DNA of 64,000 nt from Gordoniibacillus kamchatkensis (GCF_000829455.1 NZ_JXAK01000017.1:43885-107884); one strand, 5' to 3'. Counted from the stretch's first letter, positions 26,636 through 36,814 are shown. A program made the numbers and translations. Notes: generated by a model not told the origin, from the letters alone.

Positions 26636-26730
26636 GCTGTTCGCTGGACAACGAGAAGAAGGGGAAGGTCGGGAGCATCTCAGCCTTCCCTTTCCTGCAC
26701 AAGAAGCGGAACAGAGATGGCGGTGCATAT

Positions 26731-27630
26731 ATGATTTCGTTCAAATGGCGGAGAGAGTTGCCGTTACATGCCATGATCTTGCCGGGTCTGGTCCTGGTCC
26801 TGATCTTTAGCTACATGCCGATGTTCGGCATCGTCATTGCTTTCCAGAAATTCACTCCCTTTCACGGCTGGTTCGGATCCCCTTGGGTTGGGTTGAAATA
26901 TTTTGAGGAAATGTTCAATCGGCCAGATACGATGCAAGTCGTTTGGAACACGATCTATATCGCCACGATGAAAATCGCAGCCGGGTTCATTGTTCCGATC
27001 CTTGTGGCTTTACTGTTGAATGAGGTGAACCGGGCTTGGATCAAGAGAGGCATCCAAACATTCATTTATTTGCCCCACTTCATGTCTTGGGTCATATTGG
27101 GCGGCGTGTTGGTCGATATTTTATCTCCGTCCGAAGGGATCGTGAATGCATTGCTGAAGGCGGCCGGGTTGAAGCCGATTTTCTTCCTCGGCAATCTCGA
27201 CTGGTTTCCGCGAGTGCTCGTGATATCGGATGTGTGGAAAGAGTTCGGATTTAATACGATCGTCTATTTGGCTGCGATAGCCGGCATCAACCCGACCCTT
27301 TACGAGGCGGCAATTATGGACGGCGCGAACCGGTGGAAGCAGACGCTTCACGTTACGCTCCCGGGAATGCTTCCGATCATGGTTCTGATGGCTACCTTGA
27401 GCCTCGGCAATGTGCTGAATGCCGGTTTTGAGCAAGTGCTCGTTTTGTACAGTCCTTCGGTGTACCAAACCGGCGATATTCTGGATACGATGATTTACCG
27501 AATGGGGCTGCAGAGCTTCCAATACAGCTTGGCAACGGCGATCGGATTGTTCAAATCAGTCGTCTCGTTTATCCTGATATCCGTCTCGTACTGGCTCGCC
27601 TACCGCTTCGCCAACTATCGGATTTTCTAA
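26731..27630 (+). CDS. ABC sugar transporter permease, LplB/MalF-type (cassette A)
   Basis: A 299-residue permease with six hydrophobic segments. The EAA loop that docks the ATPase is YEAAIMDGANRWKQTLHVTL, followed by LPGMLPIMV. The first helix (AMILPGLVLVLIFSYMPMFG) and PHFMSWVILGGVL are hallmarks of the LplB subgroup. The frame is open upstream to 26569, inside the binding-protein gene, but ATG at 26731 is the family start; its ribosome site is weak. It forms the channel with the next gene product. Confidence 0.92.
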   Translation: MISFKWRRELPLHAMILPGLVLVLIFSYMPMFGIVIAFQKFTPFHGWFGSPWVGLKYFEEMFNRPDTMQVVWNTIYIATMKIAAGFIVPILVALLLNEVNRAWIKRGIQTFIYLPHFMSWVILGGVLVDILSPSEGIVNALLKAAGLKPIFFLGNLDWFPRVLVISDVWKEFGFNTIVYLAAIAGINPTLYEAAIMDGANRWKQTLHVTLPGMLPIMVLMATLSLGNVLNAGFEQVLVLYSPSVYQTGDILDTMIYRMGLQSFQYSLATAIGLFKSVVSFILISVSYWLAYRFANYRIF

Positions 27631-27647
27631 GGAGGGTGCCCGCAGCA

Positions 27648-28529
27648 ATGCACGTATTGTCATTTGGAAGGCGCATCTTCCTTACCGTCAACTACACCGT
27701 TCTTGTGCTGTTGGCCTGCTCTTGCCTGCTGCCGTTTATCAACGTACTGGCCACTTCCTTGAGCAGCAGTCCGGCAGTGAACGCGGGAGAAGTCAGCTTG
27801 TGGCCGGTCGATTTTTCGCTTGCATCTTATCGCTATATCGTCAGCAACCCTGCTTTTGTCGGGTCGTTCGGCATCACGCTGGAACGGGTCGCATTGGGTA
27901 CGGCCGTCAATATGCTGCTCACGATCATGCTCGCCTACCCGCTGTCCAAAGACAATCGGTCGTTTCGGCTCCGAACGGTCTATGTATGGGTGTTCGTGTT
28001 TACAATCCTGTTTCATGGCGGCCTGATTCCCTGGTATATGACGATCAAAATGACGCATTTGCTCGACACGATTTGGGCGCTCATTTTGCCGGGGGCCGTT
28101 CCGGTATTCAACGTCATCCTGCTTCTGAATTTCTTCCGGAGTTTGCCGAAGGAACTGGAAGAGTCGTCGTTTATCGACGGCGCGGGACATTGGACGACCA
28201 TGTGGAAAATTTACGTTCCGATCTCCATGCCGGCTATCGCCACCATCTTGCTTTTTACGATGGTCGGCCATTGGAACTCCTGGTTCGACGGCTTGATTCT
28301 GATGAACAGTCCGAAGCATTACCCGCTGTCGAGCTATTTGCAAACCGTCATCATCCAGATGGATTATTCGCAGCTGAAGCAGGAGGATATCGACTTGCTG
28401 GCCGTCATTTCGAACCGTACGACCAAGGCGGCGCAAATCATCGTCGGCGCTTTGCCGATCTTGATCGTCTATCCGTTCCTGCAGCGGTATTTCGTGAAGG
28501 GAATCGTGCTTGGAAGCGTCAAAGAATAG
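27648..28529 (+). CDS. ABC sugar transporter permease, YtcP/MalG-type (cassette A)
   Basis: A 293-residue partner permease. Landmarks are PFINVLATSLSSSPAVNAGE after helix 1, FTILFHGGLIPWYM, and the EAA loop ESSFIDGAGHWTTMWKIYVP followed by ISMPAIATI. The end FVKGIVLGSVKE is the family signature. ATG at 27648 has AAGGAGGG; an in-frame GTG at 27636 lies inside the ribosome-site region. The kinase gene follows 24 bp later, so transporter and sensor B are probably cotranscribed. Confidence 0.92.
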   Translation: MHVLSFGRRIFLTVNYTVLVLLACSCLLPFINVLATSLSSSPAVNAGEVSLWPVDFSLASYRYIVSNPAFVGSFGITLERVALGTAVNMLLTIMLAYPLSKDNRSFRLRTVYVWVFVFTILFHGGLIPWYMTIKMTHLLDTIWALILPGAVPVFNVILLLNFFRSLPKELEESSFIDGAGHWTTMWKIYVPISMPAIATILLFTMVGHWNSWFDGLILMNSPKHYPLSSYLQTVIIQMDYSQLKQEDIDLLAVISNRTTKAAQIIVGALPILIVYPFLQRYFVKGIVLGSVKE

Positions 28530-28553
28530 CCTGGGGCAGGGGGTACATCTCCA

Positions 28554-30259
28554 ATGTCCGTACTAAGAAATCTTCAGTTCCAGCTGCTGTCGGGGTTTAT
28601 TGCGGTGGCGGCTCTTTTGATCGCATTGCTGTTTTACAATAACAACTATGCAATGAATGCGGTAAGATCACAGGTGGCGAACGCGAACCAAACCTCGATC
28701 ATGACCTACGTATCGGAGATGGACAAGGAACTGGAAGAGATCAATAACTATTTATACGGACTGGTGATGCAGGACAACGATGTGTTCACCTTTTGGGCAC
28801 AACGGGATCAAGACGACTCTTATTTTGCCAAGCAGCGGCTGAAGGAGAAGCTGACCATCCAGCTTGAGATGCGCAGAAGAGTAGGCGGATTCTTCATCTA
28901 TTCCAAGCAAAGAGACGACTTGCTCTGCTACGCGCGCCAAAGCCAGCTTGTTTTTGAATCCGAGATCAGGAAAGAGCTGCAAAAGCCGAATCCCGATACG
29001 TCGCTTTGGTATCCGATGGCAATCGACGGCGATTCTTATTTCATCCGGATCGTGAAATTCAACAACAACGTCTACGTAGGCGCCGCTATCAAAGCGAAGC
29101 AGCTCGCGGGTTCCATGCCGCTATGGGATCCGGCGCTCAAGGAAGGGATCAACCTGGTGGACGATCAGTGGAATATGGTAATCACAACCGGCTTCCCGGC
29201 CTCCAGCCTGCAAGCCATTCAACAGAAAGCGGCAACGCTCGATTCTTTCCAGACCGTGGACGACAAGATGGCTCGTTATTCGTTCATGGTTATCGGGAAA
29301 ACGCCGCGATTGGCTCGGTTCTCCGTCATTTATACCATCCAGGAAAAAAGCTTGCTTGCCGGCCTGCTGAAATACAAACAATGGATTTATGCGATCGAAG
29401 GCATGGTCTTAAGCTTGTTTATACTTTATTTGCTGTTTCTCCGGAAGCTGATGCTGAAGCCGATTCAGCGCTTAACGAGAGGCATGCTCAAAATAAAAAA
29501 AGGCAACTGGGAATATCGGCTCCCGGAAACTTCACTGTCCAAAGAATTCGAACTGCTGAACTCCACGTTTAACGAAATGGCGGCAGAAATTACGCGTTTG
29601 AAAGAGGATGTGTTCGTCAAGCAGCTTCAAGCTCAGAAAGCGCGGTTGGATTTGCTTCAATCTCAAATCAACCCTCATTTTTTATGAATTCATTGAACAT
29701 TGTCTATAGTCTGGCAGGACTGAATGAAACGAAGCTGGTCCGGAAGCTGGTGCAGCATATTGTCGAATTTCTTCGGTTCACCATGCAAAACAATCGGGAA
29801 TGGATTACGGTAAAGCAAGAAATCGATCATATCCGAAACTATTTGGAAATCCATAAATTGCGGTTTCCGCACAACTTGACCTATTTCATCGATACGGAGG
29901 ATCAACTGGAGTCTATCCTTATTCCGCCGTTAATCATACAGCCGTTCGTGGAAAACTGCATTAAACACGGTTTTTTTCAAGAGCATCGAAGTTTTCACAT
30001 TGAAATTATCGTGAGAATGGCGGAGAAGGGGGGCCTCGAACTGACGGTAAAGGATAACGGAAACGGCTTTTCCCAAGAACAGCTCGCCCGCTGGCGGGGT
30101 TCGGCCGACTTGCCGGACAAACATATCGGCATTCGCAATGTCATGGAGCGCCTCTTGATTGCTTATAACGGGAAAGCGCTGCTGAGGTTTGACAACGCAA
30201 TCGGCGGCGGGGCGGTTGTCGCGATAGGTCTCCCATTTTCAAGCAAGGAGGCGGTCTAA
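28554..30259 (+). pseudogene. YesM-type sensor histidine kinase (cassette B), split in the H-box
   Basis: Residues 1-377 hold helix 1 (LLSGFIAVAALLIALLFYNN), an extracellular sensing domain, helix 2 (MVLSLFILYLLFL), HAMP and the start of the His_kinase box, LLQSQINPHFL followed by TGA at 29685-29687. A second frame starts with ATG at 29684, overlapping as ATGA, and continues MNSLNIVYSLAG through an HATPase domain (VENCIKHGFF, DNGNGF). Adding one T to the T6 run 29678-29683 fuses them as NPHFFMNSLNIV, the normal box. Either a consensus error, a real split, or polymerase slippage on T6. The regulator starts immediately after the stop. Confidence 0.88.
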
Positions 30260-31858
30260 ATGCAGCTATTGATTGTGGACGACGAACTATATGCCGTTAA
30301 GGCATTGAGCTATAACGTGGATTGGCATTCAATCGGTTTCACGAAGGTTCACGAAGCATACTCCACGGAGCAAGCCAAGCAATTGATCGAAACGAACGAC
30401 ATTGCGGCGATGATCTGCGATATTGAAATGCCGGGCGGCTCCGGACTCGAGCTGCTCGAGTGGGTCAAAGCTGGAGCGTTTCGCATGGAGACGGTTTTTC
30501 TGACCTGCCATCCCGAGTTCGACTACGCGCATAAAGGGATTCGGCTGGGAATCTATGAATATTTGCTTAAACCGGTAAATTATGAGCAAATGCATCAAAT
30601 CATGCACAAACTTGTCGTCAAAATCATGCAGGAAACCGAATCGCAACGTTTTAAAGAGCTCTACGACAAATACAGCAGGTTGTGGGAGGAACAGAAGCCT
30701 CTTGTTATCGAACGCTTTTGGCAAGATGTGTTGGAAAGACGCCTTCGTCCGACCGACGAACATTTGGTTAAATTAAGAGCAGCCAGCAATTTGGATTTGT
30801 CGGCAAGCGATTCCGTGTTGCCGGTTCTGATCGGCGTGGAGGAGTGGCGCAGGGAGCTTAGCGCTAAAGACAAGGAAATCATGAATTATGCATTAAGGAA
30901 ATCGGCCGAGGAATTGATTCTGGGTACTCGGCAAGGGAGCGCGTTCCGCGACCGCGAAGGGAGCAATGTGCTGCTCCTCTACCGTCCGGATATTTCCGAT
31001 ACGGAATTGAAGCGCAGATGCCGGGCGTTCATTCAAGCGAGCGACCGTTATTTTTATTGTCAGCTTTCCTGTTTCATCGGAGAACCGGTCGCTATTGCCG
31101 ACTTGCCCTCTCAATATGCGCGATTGGCCGATATGTACAAGAAAAACGTCATGCGTTCCCGAACCGTTATGACGCTGGACGAAGAGCTTTCGCCCTGTGA
31201 CCTTCGCTCGGTGCCGCCCCTTCCGTTTGAGTCCTGGTGCGCTTTGTTCGAAACGGGCAAAACCGACGAGCTGCTGCGCAGAGTCGAGGCTTACATGCAT
31301 GCGATTGAATCGAATCAAAGCTTGATGCATGAAACTTTGGAAGCGCTTCATTTGGCGGTTGTCAATATGATTTATCGGGCTTTTCATAAGCAGGGAATTT
31401 CCGTGCAAGAGCTGTTTGAGGCGAACGAGGCGACCGACCCGAACGTTTTGCTGCGTTCGTTGTCTCAATTCCGGCTATGGACGCGCAGGACGATCGCGGA
31501 GGGAGCGCGCATTTTCCATATGCGCGGCGGAGACGGGTCTGCCGCGGTGGCGAAGATCAAGCAGTATATCGACTTGCATCTCGACCGCGACTTTTCGCGG
31601 GACGACATTGCAGCATCCGTATATTTGAACGCAGATTATATCACCCGCATCTTTCGCAAGGAGACGGGATTATCGCTGCAGGAGTACATCATTCAGCGCA
31701 AGCTGGAGCGTTCGAAGGAACTGTTAACGGGAACGAATTTAAAAATCAGCGATCTGGGACAACAAATCGGCTACTCGAATATTACGTATTTTACGAAATT
31801 GTTTAAGCGTGTGATCGGGATTTCCCCGCAGGAATACCGAAAAAAATATAAAAAGTAG
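30260..31858 (+). CDS. YesN-type response regulator with AraC DNA-binding domain (cassette B)
   Basis: A 532-residue regulator: receiver domain (LLIVDDELYAVKAL, phospho-Asp near 54 in MICDIEMPGG, LTCHPEFDYAHKGI, Lys in YLLKPVNYEQ), variable linker, and AraC domain at the end (IKQYIDLHLDRDFSRDDIAA, SVYLNADYITRIFRKETG, ISDLGQQIGYSNITYFTKLF, SPQEYRKKY). The ATG abuts the kinase stop and has AAGGAGG. It is the best candidate to bind the triple TGGTCGGA operator found just after it (31865) and again at 36883. Confidence 0.93.
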   Translation: MQLLIVDDELYAVKALSYNVDWHSIGFTKVHEAYSTEQAKQLIETNDIAAMICDIEMPGGSGLELLEWVKAGAFRMETVFLTCHPEFDYAHKGIRLGIYEYLLKPVNYEQMHQIMHKLVVKIMQETESQRFKELYDKYSRLWEEQKPLVIERFWQDVLERRLRPTDEHLVKLRAASNLDLSASDSVLPVLIGVEEWRRELSAKDKEIMNYALRKSAEELILGTRQGSAFRDREGSNVLLLYRPDISDTELKRRCRAFIQASDRYFYCQLSCFIGEPVAIADLPSQYARLADMYKKNVMRSRTVMTLDEELSPCDLRSVPPLPFESWCALFETGKTDELLRRVEAYMHAIESNQSLMHETLEALHLAVVNMIYRAFHKQGISVQELFEANEATDPNVLLRSLSQFRLWTRRTIAEGARIFHMRGGDGSAAVAKIKQYIDLHLDRDFSRDDIAASVYLNADYITRIFRKETGLSLQEYIIQRKLERSKELLTGTNLKISDLGQQIGYSNITYFTKLFKRVIGISPQEYRKKYKK

Positions 31859-31864
31859 GTCATA

Positions 31865-31928
31865 TGGTCGGAATACTGCAATTGTGGTCGGACCGCGATC
31901 TTGTTGGCCGGAACGGGCGATTTATAAT
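31865..31928 (+). promoter_or_regulatory. Promoter block 2, copy 1: triple TGGTCGGA operator plus -10
   Basis: TGGTCGGA at 31865-31872 and 31885-31892 and TGGCCGGA at 31905-31912 lie exactly 20 bp apart on the same face of the helix; the -10 TATAAT is at 31923-31928, so the third repeat covers the -35 position. This is the geometry of an AraC-family activator array. A second copy lies at 36883. Confidence 0.82.
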
Positions 31929-31967
31929 AAACCTATAGGCCGAAACAAGATGAGGTGCGATAAATCG

Positions 31968-32924
31968 ATGGGAAGTAAATTCATGACGCACAAGCCAGTC
32001 AGACGCTCTTTATTCTCGGATTTCCGCAAGCAAAAATATTTGTTCATTCTCCTATTGCCGGGCACGCTCTACTTGCTCGTCAACAACTACCTGCCGATGA
32101 TTGGAACCATTATTGCGTTTAAGAAAGTCAACTACGTGAAAGGAATATTTGGCAGCCCTTGGGTCGGGTTTGACAATTTCAAATTTTTGTTTACCACGAC
32201 CGATGCGTACGTCATTACGAGAAATACGGTTCTATACAATCTGGTGTTCATTGCGCTAGGACTTTTGTTCGCGGTGGCGTTTGCGGTTCTTTTGAACGAA
32301 ATCCGCATTCGATTTGTGGCAAAATTCTTTCAAAGCGCATTGTTTTTTCCTCACTTTTTATCTTTTGTCGTTGTCGGTTACCTTGTATATTCGCTGCTGA
32401 GCATCGAGAACGGATTTGTGAACAAGCATCTTCTCAGCGTCCTGGGAAAGGATCCGATTAATTGGTATAACGAGCCGAACTATTGGCCGTTCATTCTGAC
32501 GTCCGTGCATTTATGGAAGTCGGTAGGGTATGGAACCGTGATTTATTTGGCCGCGATTGTCGGCGTGGATGCCAGCTACTACGAGGCGGCTCTAATTGAC
32601 GGGGCAAGCAAGTGGAAACAATTCACAAACGTCACGCTCCCGTCTCTGGTGCCGATCATCACCATCCTGACGCTTATGAGTATCGGACATATCTTTTATG
32701 CGGATTTCGGACTTTTCTATCAAGTGCCGCTGAATTCCGGGATGTTGTATCCGACGACGTTAGTCATCGATACCTATGTCTATAACATCTTGACCAGCCC
32801 GCTTCATGGCGATCTCGGCATGGCAACGGCGGCAGGGCTGTATCAATCCTTGGTTGGATTCGTATTGGTACTGTTGTCTAACGGCTTGATTCGCAAGATC
32901 AACAAAGAAAATGCATTGTTCTAA
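31968..32924 (+). CDS. ABC sugar transporter permease, LplB-type (cassette B)
   Basis: A 318-residue permease with six helices (LFILLLPGTLYLLVNNYLPM, LVFIALGLLFAVAFAVLLNE, FPHFLSFVVVGYLVYSLLS) and the EAA loop YEAALIDGASKWKQFTNVTL then PSLVPIITI. The likely start is ATG at 31968 (MGSKFMTHK), 11 bases after GAGGTG; the frame is open further upstream into the promoter. A broken copy of this gene start, with the same promoter, sits at 36985, supporting this start because similarity begins in the leader. Confidence 0.92.
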   Translation: MGSKFMTHKPVRRSLFSDFRKQKYLFILLLPGTLYLLVNNYLPMIGTIIAFKKVNYVKGIFGSPWVGFDNFKFLFTTTDAYVITRNTVLYNLVFIALGLLFAVAFAVLLNEIRIRFVAKFFQSALFFPHFLSFVVVGYLVYSLLSIENGFVNKHLLSVLGKDPINWYNEPNYWPFILTSVHLWKSVGYGTVIYLAAIVGVDASYYEAALIDGASKWKQFTNVTLPSLVPIITILTLMSIGHIFYADFGLFYQVPLNSGMLYPTTLVIDTYVYNILTSPLHGDLGMATAAGLYQSLVGFVLVLLSNGLIRKINKENALF

Positions 32925-32939
32925 TCGAGGTGATATCAA

Positions 32940-33881
32940 ATGGAACTAACAGCGCTTCCCAGTAAGGAGTCGGCTAATGCCAAGAAAAAGCGGTATGCGC
33001 CGAATGCTTTGTCAGTCCCGGCACAAGCTTCCATCATCGTATTTTTCAGTTTTTATACGCTGCTCTGTATCCTGCCGATCTTACTTGTACTCGCAGTATC
33101 TTTCACGGACGAGAAAACAATCGCTGCCTACGGCTACGGCTTTATTCCGAAATCGTTCAGCTTGGACGCGTACCGCTTTTTGTTCAAGGATTGGCAGACC
33201 ATTGCGCGGTCTTATGGGGTCACCGTGCTGGTGACGACGGTAGGCGCCGTAACCGGTCTCTTCATGACCGCCTGCTATGCCTATCCGTTATCCAGAACGC
33301 ATTTCCGGCTGCGTCACTTTTTCTCCTTTTTCGTGTTTTTCACGATGCTGTTTAAGGGCGGCTTGGTCCCCATGTACATGGTATACAACAAGTATCTGCA
33401 TGTCGGGAACACGATCTATGCCTTGATTATACCTAATTTGCTGATGGGAGCCTTTTATGTCCTGATGATGCGTACGTTCTTCACGATTACGATACCGAAT
33501 GAAGTTTACGAGTCGGCCGAGATCGACGGTGCAGGGGACTTGCGCATCTTTTTCCGTATCGTATTGCCATTGTCGAAGCCGGTGCTGGCCACAGTCGGAT
33601 TGTTCTATACGCTCAGCTATTGGAATGACTGGTTCAACAGCATGATCTTCATCAATAACGACAACATCGTCAGCCTTCAATATTTGATGCAAAAAACGTT
33701 GCTCAATATCCAATATTTGCTCAATAATCCGAACCTCACGGCGCAGGCGAGAATCGATTTTCCCGGCGAATCCGCCCGGATGGCGATGGCCATAATCGGC
33801 ATCGGCCCGATCGTGTTTGCGTATCCTTTCTTTCAGCGCTATTTTATTCAAGGTTTAACGGTAGGCGCAGTGAAAGGCTAA
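32940..33881 (+). CDS. ABC sugar transporter permease, YtcP-type (cassette B)
   Basis: A 313-residue partner permease with a longer polar N-terminus than its relatives (about 25 residues). Helix 1 is ASIIVFFSFYTLLCILPILL, followed by FTMLFKGGLVPMYMVYNKYL and the EAA loop ESAEIDGAGDLRIFFRIVLP. The end FFQRYFIQGLTVGAVKG is the family signature. ATG follows GAGGTGAT 15 bp after the first permease. Pieces of this gene also occur in the remnant at 36985-37196. Confidence 0.92.
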   Translation: MELTALPSKESANAKKKRYAPNALSVPAQASIIVFFSFYTLLCILPILLVLAVSFTDEKTIAAYGYGFIPKSFSLDAYRFLFKDWQTIARSYGVTVLVTTVGAVTGLFMTACYAYPLSRTHFRLRHFFSFFVFFTMLFKGGLVPMYMVYNKYLHVGNTIYALIIPNLLMGAFYVLMMRTFFTITIPNEVYESAEIDGAGDLRIFFRIVLPLSKPVLATVGLFYTLSYWNDWFNSMIFINNDNIVSLQYLMQKTLLNIQYLLNNPNLTAQARIDFPGESARMAMAIIGIGPIVFAYPFFQRYFIQGLTVGAVKG

Positions 33882-33934
33882 TCCCGGCCCAATACCGGTT
33901 AGCACATAAAGCAGAGTTTCGAGGAGGGGTTTTC

Positions 33935-35473
33935 TTGAATTGGTTCAAATTAAGAGGAACCAAAGTGAGTGCAAGCGTCATCCTTGCATCGTCGCTGATG
34001 CTCGCGGCATGCAGCGGGGCTAAAGACAATGGCGGCGGCCGGCAGTCCGATTCGCCGTCAGGCGACGTCAAGGCGGCTTCCAGTCTTGCGCCTTACGAAA
34101 TCAATATTTACATACCCGGGAAAATGTCCAAGGAGGTCGGTACGGTCGAGCAGGCGATCAACGCCTATTTGAAAGACAAGATCAACGCAACGGTCAAATT
34201 GAATTTCACGGAATGGGCCAATTATACGACGAAAACGAACTTGATGATCACATCCGGGGAAAAATTCGATCTGATGTATACCGCCAATTCATATGGTTTC
34301 GCGAACGAGGTTGCCAAGGGAACATACCTTCAACTGGATGATCTGATAGCGAAATACGGACAAGACATCTTGAAAAATTTGGCGCCCGTATATGTCAAGG
34401 GATCAAAGATCAACGGCAAAATGTACGGTGTTCCATCCAACAAGGAGTATGCGGCTAGCCAAACGTTGCTCGTTCGCAAGGATCTCATGCAGAAGTACAA
34501 TTTGGACCCGTCCAAAATCAAAACGTATCACGATTTTACCGACTGGTTCAAAGTCATCAAGGACGGGGAGCCGAACATTACGCCGTTTGCCGGCGTCGGG
34601 GACGGCAGTTCCATTATGGCCAGCCTGTTTGAGCTATTCAATGGCGATTACTTCGGCGTGCTGGACAAATCGGCAAACGACCTGAAGGTTATCGACGCTT
34701 TTTCGAATCCTAAATATTTGGAAGCCCTTCATCAATTGCGCGACTGGTATAATGCAGGCTATATCATCAAGGACGCGGCGACTACGCAAGTGACCCGCGA
34801 CGAATATATGAAGAACGGCAAAGTGTTCTCGTTTATGGTGTCGTCCAAACCGGGGATCGACAAGGAAAAAAGCTTGACGACCGGGATGGATTTGCAGCAG
34901 GTCGATTTTTCCGAGCCGTATTCGACAACGGCGGACGTAACAGGGGCCATTCTCGCCGTCTCCAGAACGTCTGCGGATCCGGAGCGAGTCGTGAAGTTTC
35001 TGAACCTCCTGTATTCGGACAAAACATTGCTGAACATGATCGATTGGGGAATCGAAGGCAAGCATTATGTCAAAGTGAGCGATAACGTGATCGATTTTCC
35101 TCCGGGCTTGAATTCGCAAACGGTCGGGTACAGCGCACAAGGCGATCAATGGATATTCGGAAATCAATTCAACAGCTATGTATTGAAAACGGAAGATCCG
35201 CATAAATGGGATAAGTTCAAGCAGTTCAACGATTCGGCGAAGGTATCGAAAGCGATGGGGTTCATTTTCGATCCGACGCCCGTCCAGAACGAGATCAACG
35301 CCTGTGCGATCATTTATAACCAATATAGAGCCGGGCTGCTTTCCGGATCCCTCGACTTAGATAAGAATCTTCCCGTGATGGTCGAAAAATTAAAGTCGAA
35401 TGGCCTGGATAAAATCATTGCAGAAAAGCAAAAACAGCTTGATAAGTGGGCTCAAACCAACGCAAACAAGTAG
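33935..35473 (+). CDS. Extracellular solute-binding lipoprotein (cassette B)
   Basis: A 512-residue lipoprotein with lipobox MLAACSGA near residue 25. The binding fold begins LAPYEINIYIPGKMSKEVGT and includes LMYTANSYGFANEVAKGTYL, MYGVPSNKEYAASQTLLVRK and ADVTGAILAVSRTSADPERV. It lacks the DPDGDGK calcium-like loop of the cassette A protein, so ligand details differ. Start TTG at 33935 has GAGGAGGGG. It is the third gene of the permease operon; a stem-loop follows. Confidence 0.92.
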   Translation: MNWFKLRGTKVSASVILASSLMLAACSGAKDNGGGRQSDSPSGDVKAASSLAPYEINIYIPGKMSKEVGTVEQAINAYLKDKINATVKLNFTEWANYTTKTNLMITSGEKFDLMYTANSYGFANEVAKGTYLQLDDLIAKYGQDILKNLAPVYVKGSKINGKMYGVPSNKEYAASQTLLVRKDLMQKYNLDPSKIKTYHDFTDWFKVIKDGEPNITPFAGVGDGSSIMASLFELFNGDYFGVLDKSANDLKVIDAFSNPKYLEALHQLRDWYNAGYIIKDAATTQVTRDEYMKNGKVFSFMVSSKPGIDKEKSLTTGMDLQQVDFSEPYSTTADVTGAILAVSRTSADPERVVKFLNLLYSDKTLLNMIDWGIEGKHYVKVSDNVIDFPPGLNSQTVGYSAQGDQWIFGNQFNSYVLKTEDPHKWDKFKQFNDSAKVSKAMGFIFDPTPVQNEINACAIIYNQYRAGLLSGSLDLDKNLPVMVEKLKSNGLDKIIAEKQKQLDKWAQTNANK

Positions 35474-35483
35474 GAAAGGACGG

Positions 35484-35515
35484 CAGGGACGGCTGATGGC
35501 TGCCGTCCCTGTCTT
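35484..35515 (+). terminator. Stem-loop after the cassette B binding-protein gene
   Basis: CAGGGACGGC (35484-35493) pairs with GCCGTCCCTG (35502-35511); only TCTT follows, so termination may be partial and allow read-through into the esterase gene. Confidence 0.65.
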
Positions 35516-35613
35516 GCATCTTATGCGTTTACGGTTTCAAAGAATGAAGCAACTTCGAGGATCGGCACATCTTGTACCGATCTTTGTTTGCCAATAAGAG
35601 GAGGACGATCACC

Positions 35614-36756
35614 ATGCAAAAAGAGCCATTCGAAACGCGTATGACCACAGAAAGCTTTACAAGAATGTTGCCGGATGTGCTTACAACCGCGGATGGGGAA
35701 CAAATTACGACAGTGGAGCAATGGCAACGGAAGCGCCGACCGGAAATTGTGACGTTATTCCGGGAGTATGTTTATGGTCATGAGAGTGTGCAGCGGCCGG
35801 CGGCACTGTCCTTTCATACCAATGTTACCCAAGGTCTGATGGGAAATCGTGCGATCCGTAAGCAGGTGGACATCCGGTATGAAGGCCCTGGCGGCCAAGG
35901 GGTTCTTCGTCTGCTGCTGTTCGTGCCCGTCGGGCGTGAGAAACCGGCTCCGGCATTCCTGCTGGTCAACAACCGGGGAGCCGAGCATACGGATCCGGAT
36001 AGGGAGAGGCGGTCGCCGTTCTGGCCCGCAGAGTGGATTGTGGAGCGCGGATACGCCGCCGCTGTCATCAATTATACCGATCTCGATCCGGATGAGGACG
36101 ACGGGTTTCGAAACGGGGTTCACGGCATTTTCGACGAATTCGAAGGCTCTCGGCCCGCGAATGCATGGGGAGCAATCGCGGCTTGGGCTTGGGGAGCCAG
36201 CCGGGTGATGGACTACATGGAGACGGACCCCGATGTGGACGTGGCTAGGGTTGCGGTCGTCGGCCACTCGCGGGGAGGCAAAACGGCGCTGTGGGCCGGC
36301 GCCCTCGACGAGCGGTTCGCCATGGTCATAAGCAACAACTCCGGGTGTACGGGGGCTGCGCTTGCTCGCGGCAATAGGGGGGAAACGATCAAGGACATCA
36401 ACGATCGCTTCCCTCATTGGTTTAATGCCAATTATAAGAGGTTCAACGGCAGGGAGCCAGATCTCCCTGTTGATCAGCATATGCTCCTGTCCCTTATCGC
36501 ACCTCGCCCTGTCTACGTTTCGAGCGCTACTCAAGATGAATGGGCCGATCCCCTGTCCGAGTTTTTGTCATTAATTTACGCTGCTCCCGTATATCAATTA
36601 TTCGGTAAACACGCGCTCGGAACTGAACGGTTCCCGCAGCCGGACACGCCTATTCATGGGGACAGGATGGGCTATCATCTAAGAACCGGCGTTCATGATT
36701 TAACGGAATATGATTGGGAACAGTTTATGGATTTTGCGGATCGATACTTAAAATGA
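35614..36756 (+). CDS. CE15-like glucuronoyl esterase / acetyl-xylan-esterase-like hydrolase
   Basis: A 380-residue alpha/beta hydrolase with no signal peptide. The nucleophile elbow is VGHSRGGKTALWAGALDERF (Ser near 218), followed by NNSGCTGAALARGNRGETI, both typical of CE15 4-O-methyl-glucuronoyl methylesterases and their relatives. The catalytic His is probably in GYHLRTGVHDLTEYDWEQF (GVHD). CE15 enzymes cut esters between glucuronoxylan and lignin, but intracellular homologues have broader substrates. ATG at 35614 follows AGAGGAGG; the frame extends upstream to 35572 without a ribosome site. It lies after the transporter genes and before the secreted enzymes. Confidence 0.82.
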   Translation: MQKEPFETRMTTESFTRMLPDVLTTADGEQITTVEQWQRKRRPEIVTLFREYVYGHESVQRPAALSFHTNVTQGLMGNRAIRKQVDIRYEGPGGQGVLRLLLFVPVGREKPAPAFLLVNNRGAEHTDPDRERRSPFWPAEWIVERGYAAAVINYTDLDPDEDDGFRNGVHGIFDEFEGSRPANAWGAIAAWAWGASRVMDYMETDPDVDVARVAVVGHSRGGKTALWAGALDERFAMVISNNSGCTGAALARGNRGETIKDINDRFPHWFNANYKRFNGREPDLPVDQHMLLSLIAPRPVYVSSATQDEWADPLSEFLSLIYAAPVYQLFGKHALGTERFPQPDTPIHGDRMGYHLRTGVHDLTEYDWEQFMDFADRYLK

Positions 36757-36814
36757 GAAAAAGATTGATTACATCACAAATTTCATAGAATGCCGTCTCC
36801 AGAAAAGTAGAAGA

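Noticed and set aside
26569..26730. 54-residue N-terminal extension of the cassette A permease
   Set aside because: It overlaps the binding-protein gene and is polar and unlike any permease start; ATG at 26731 fits.
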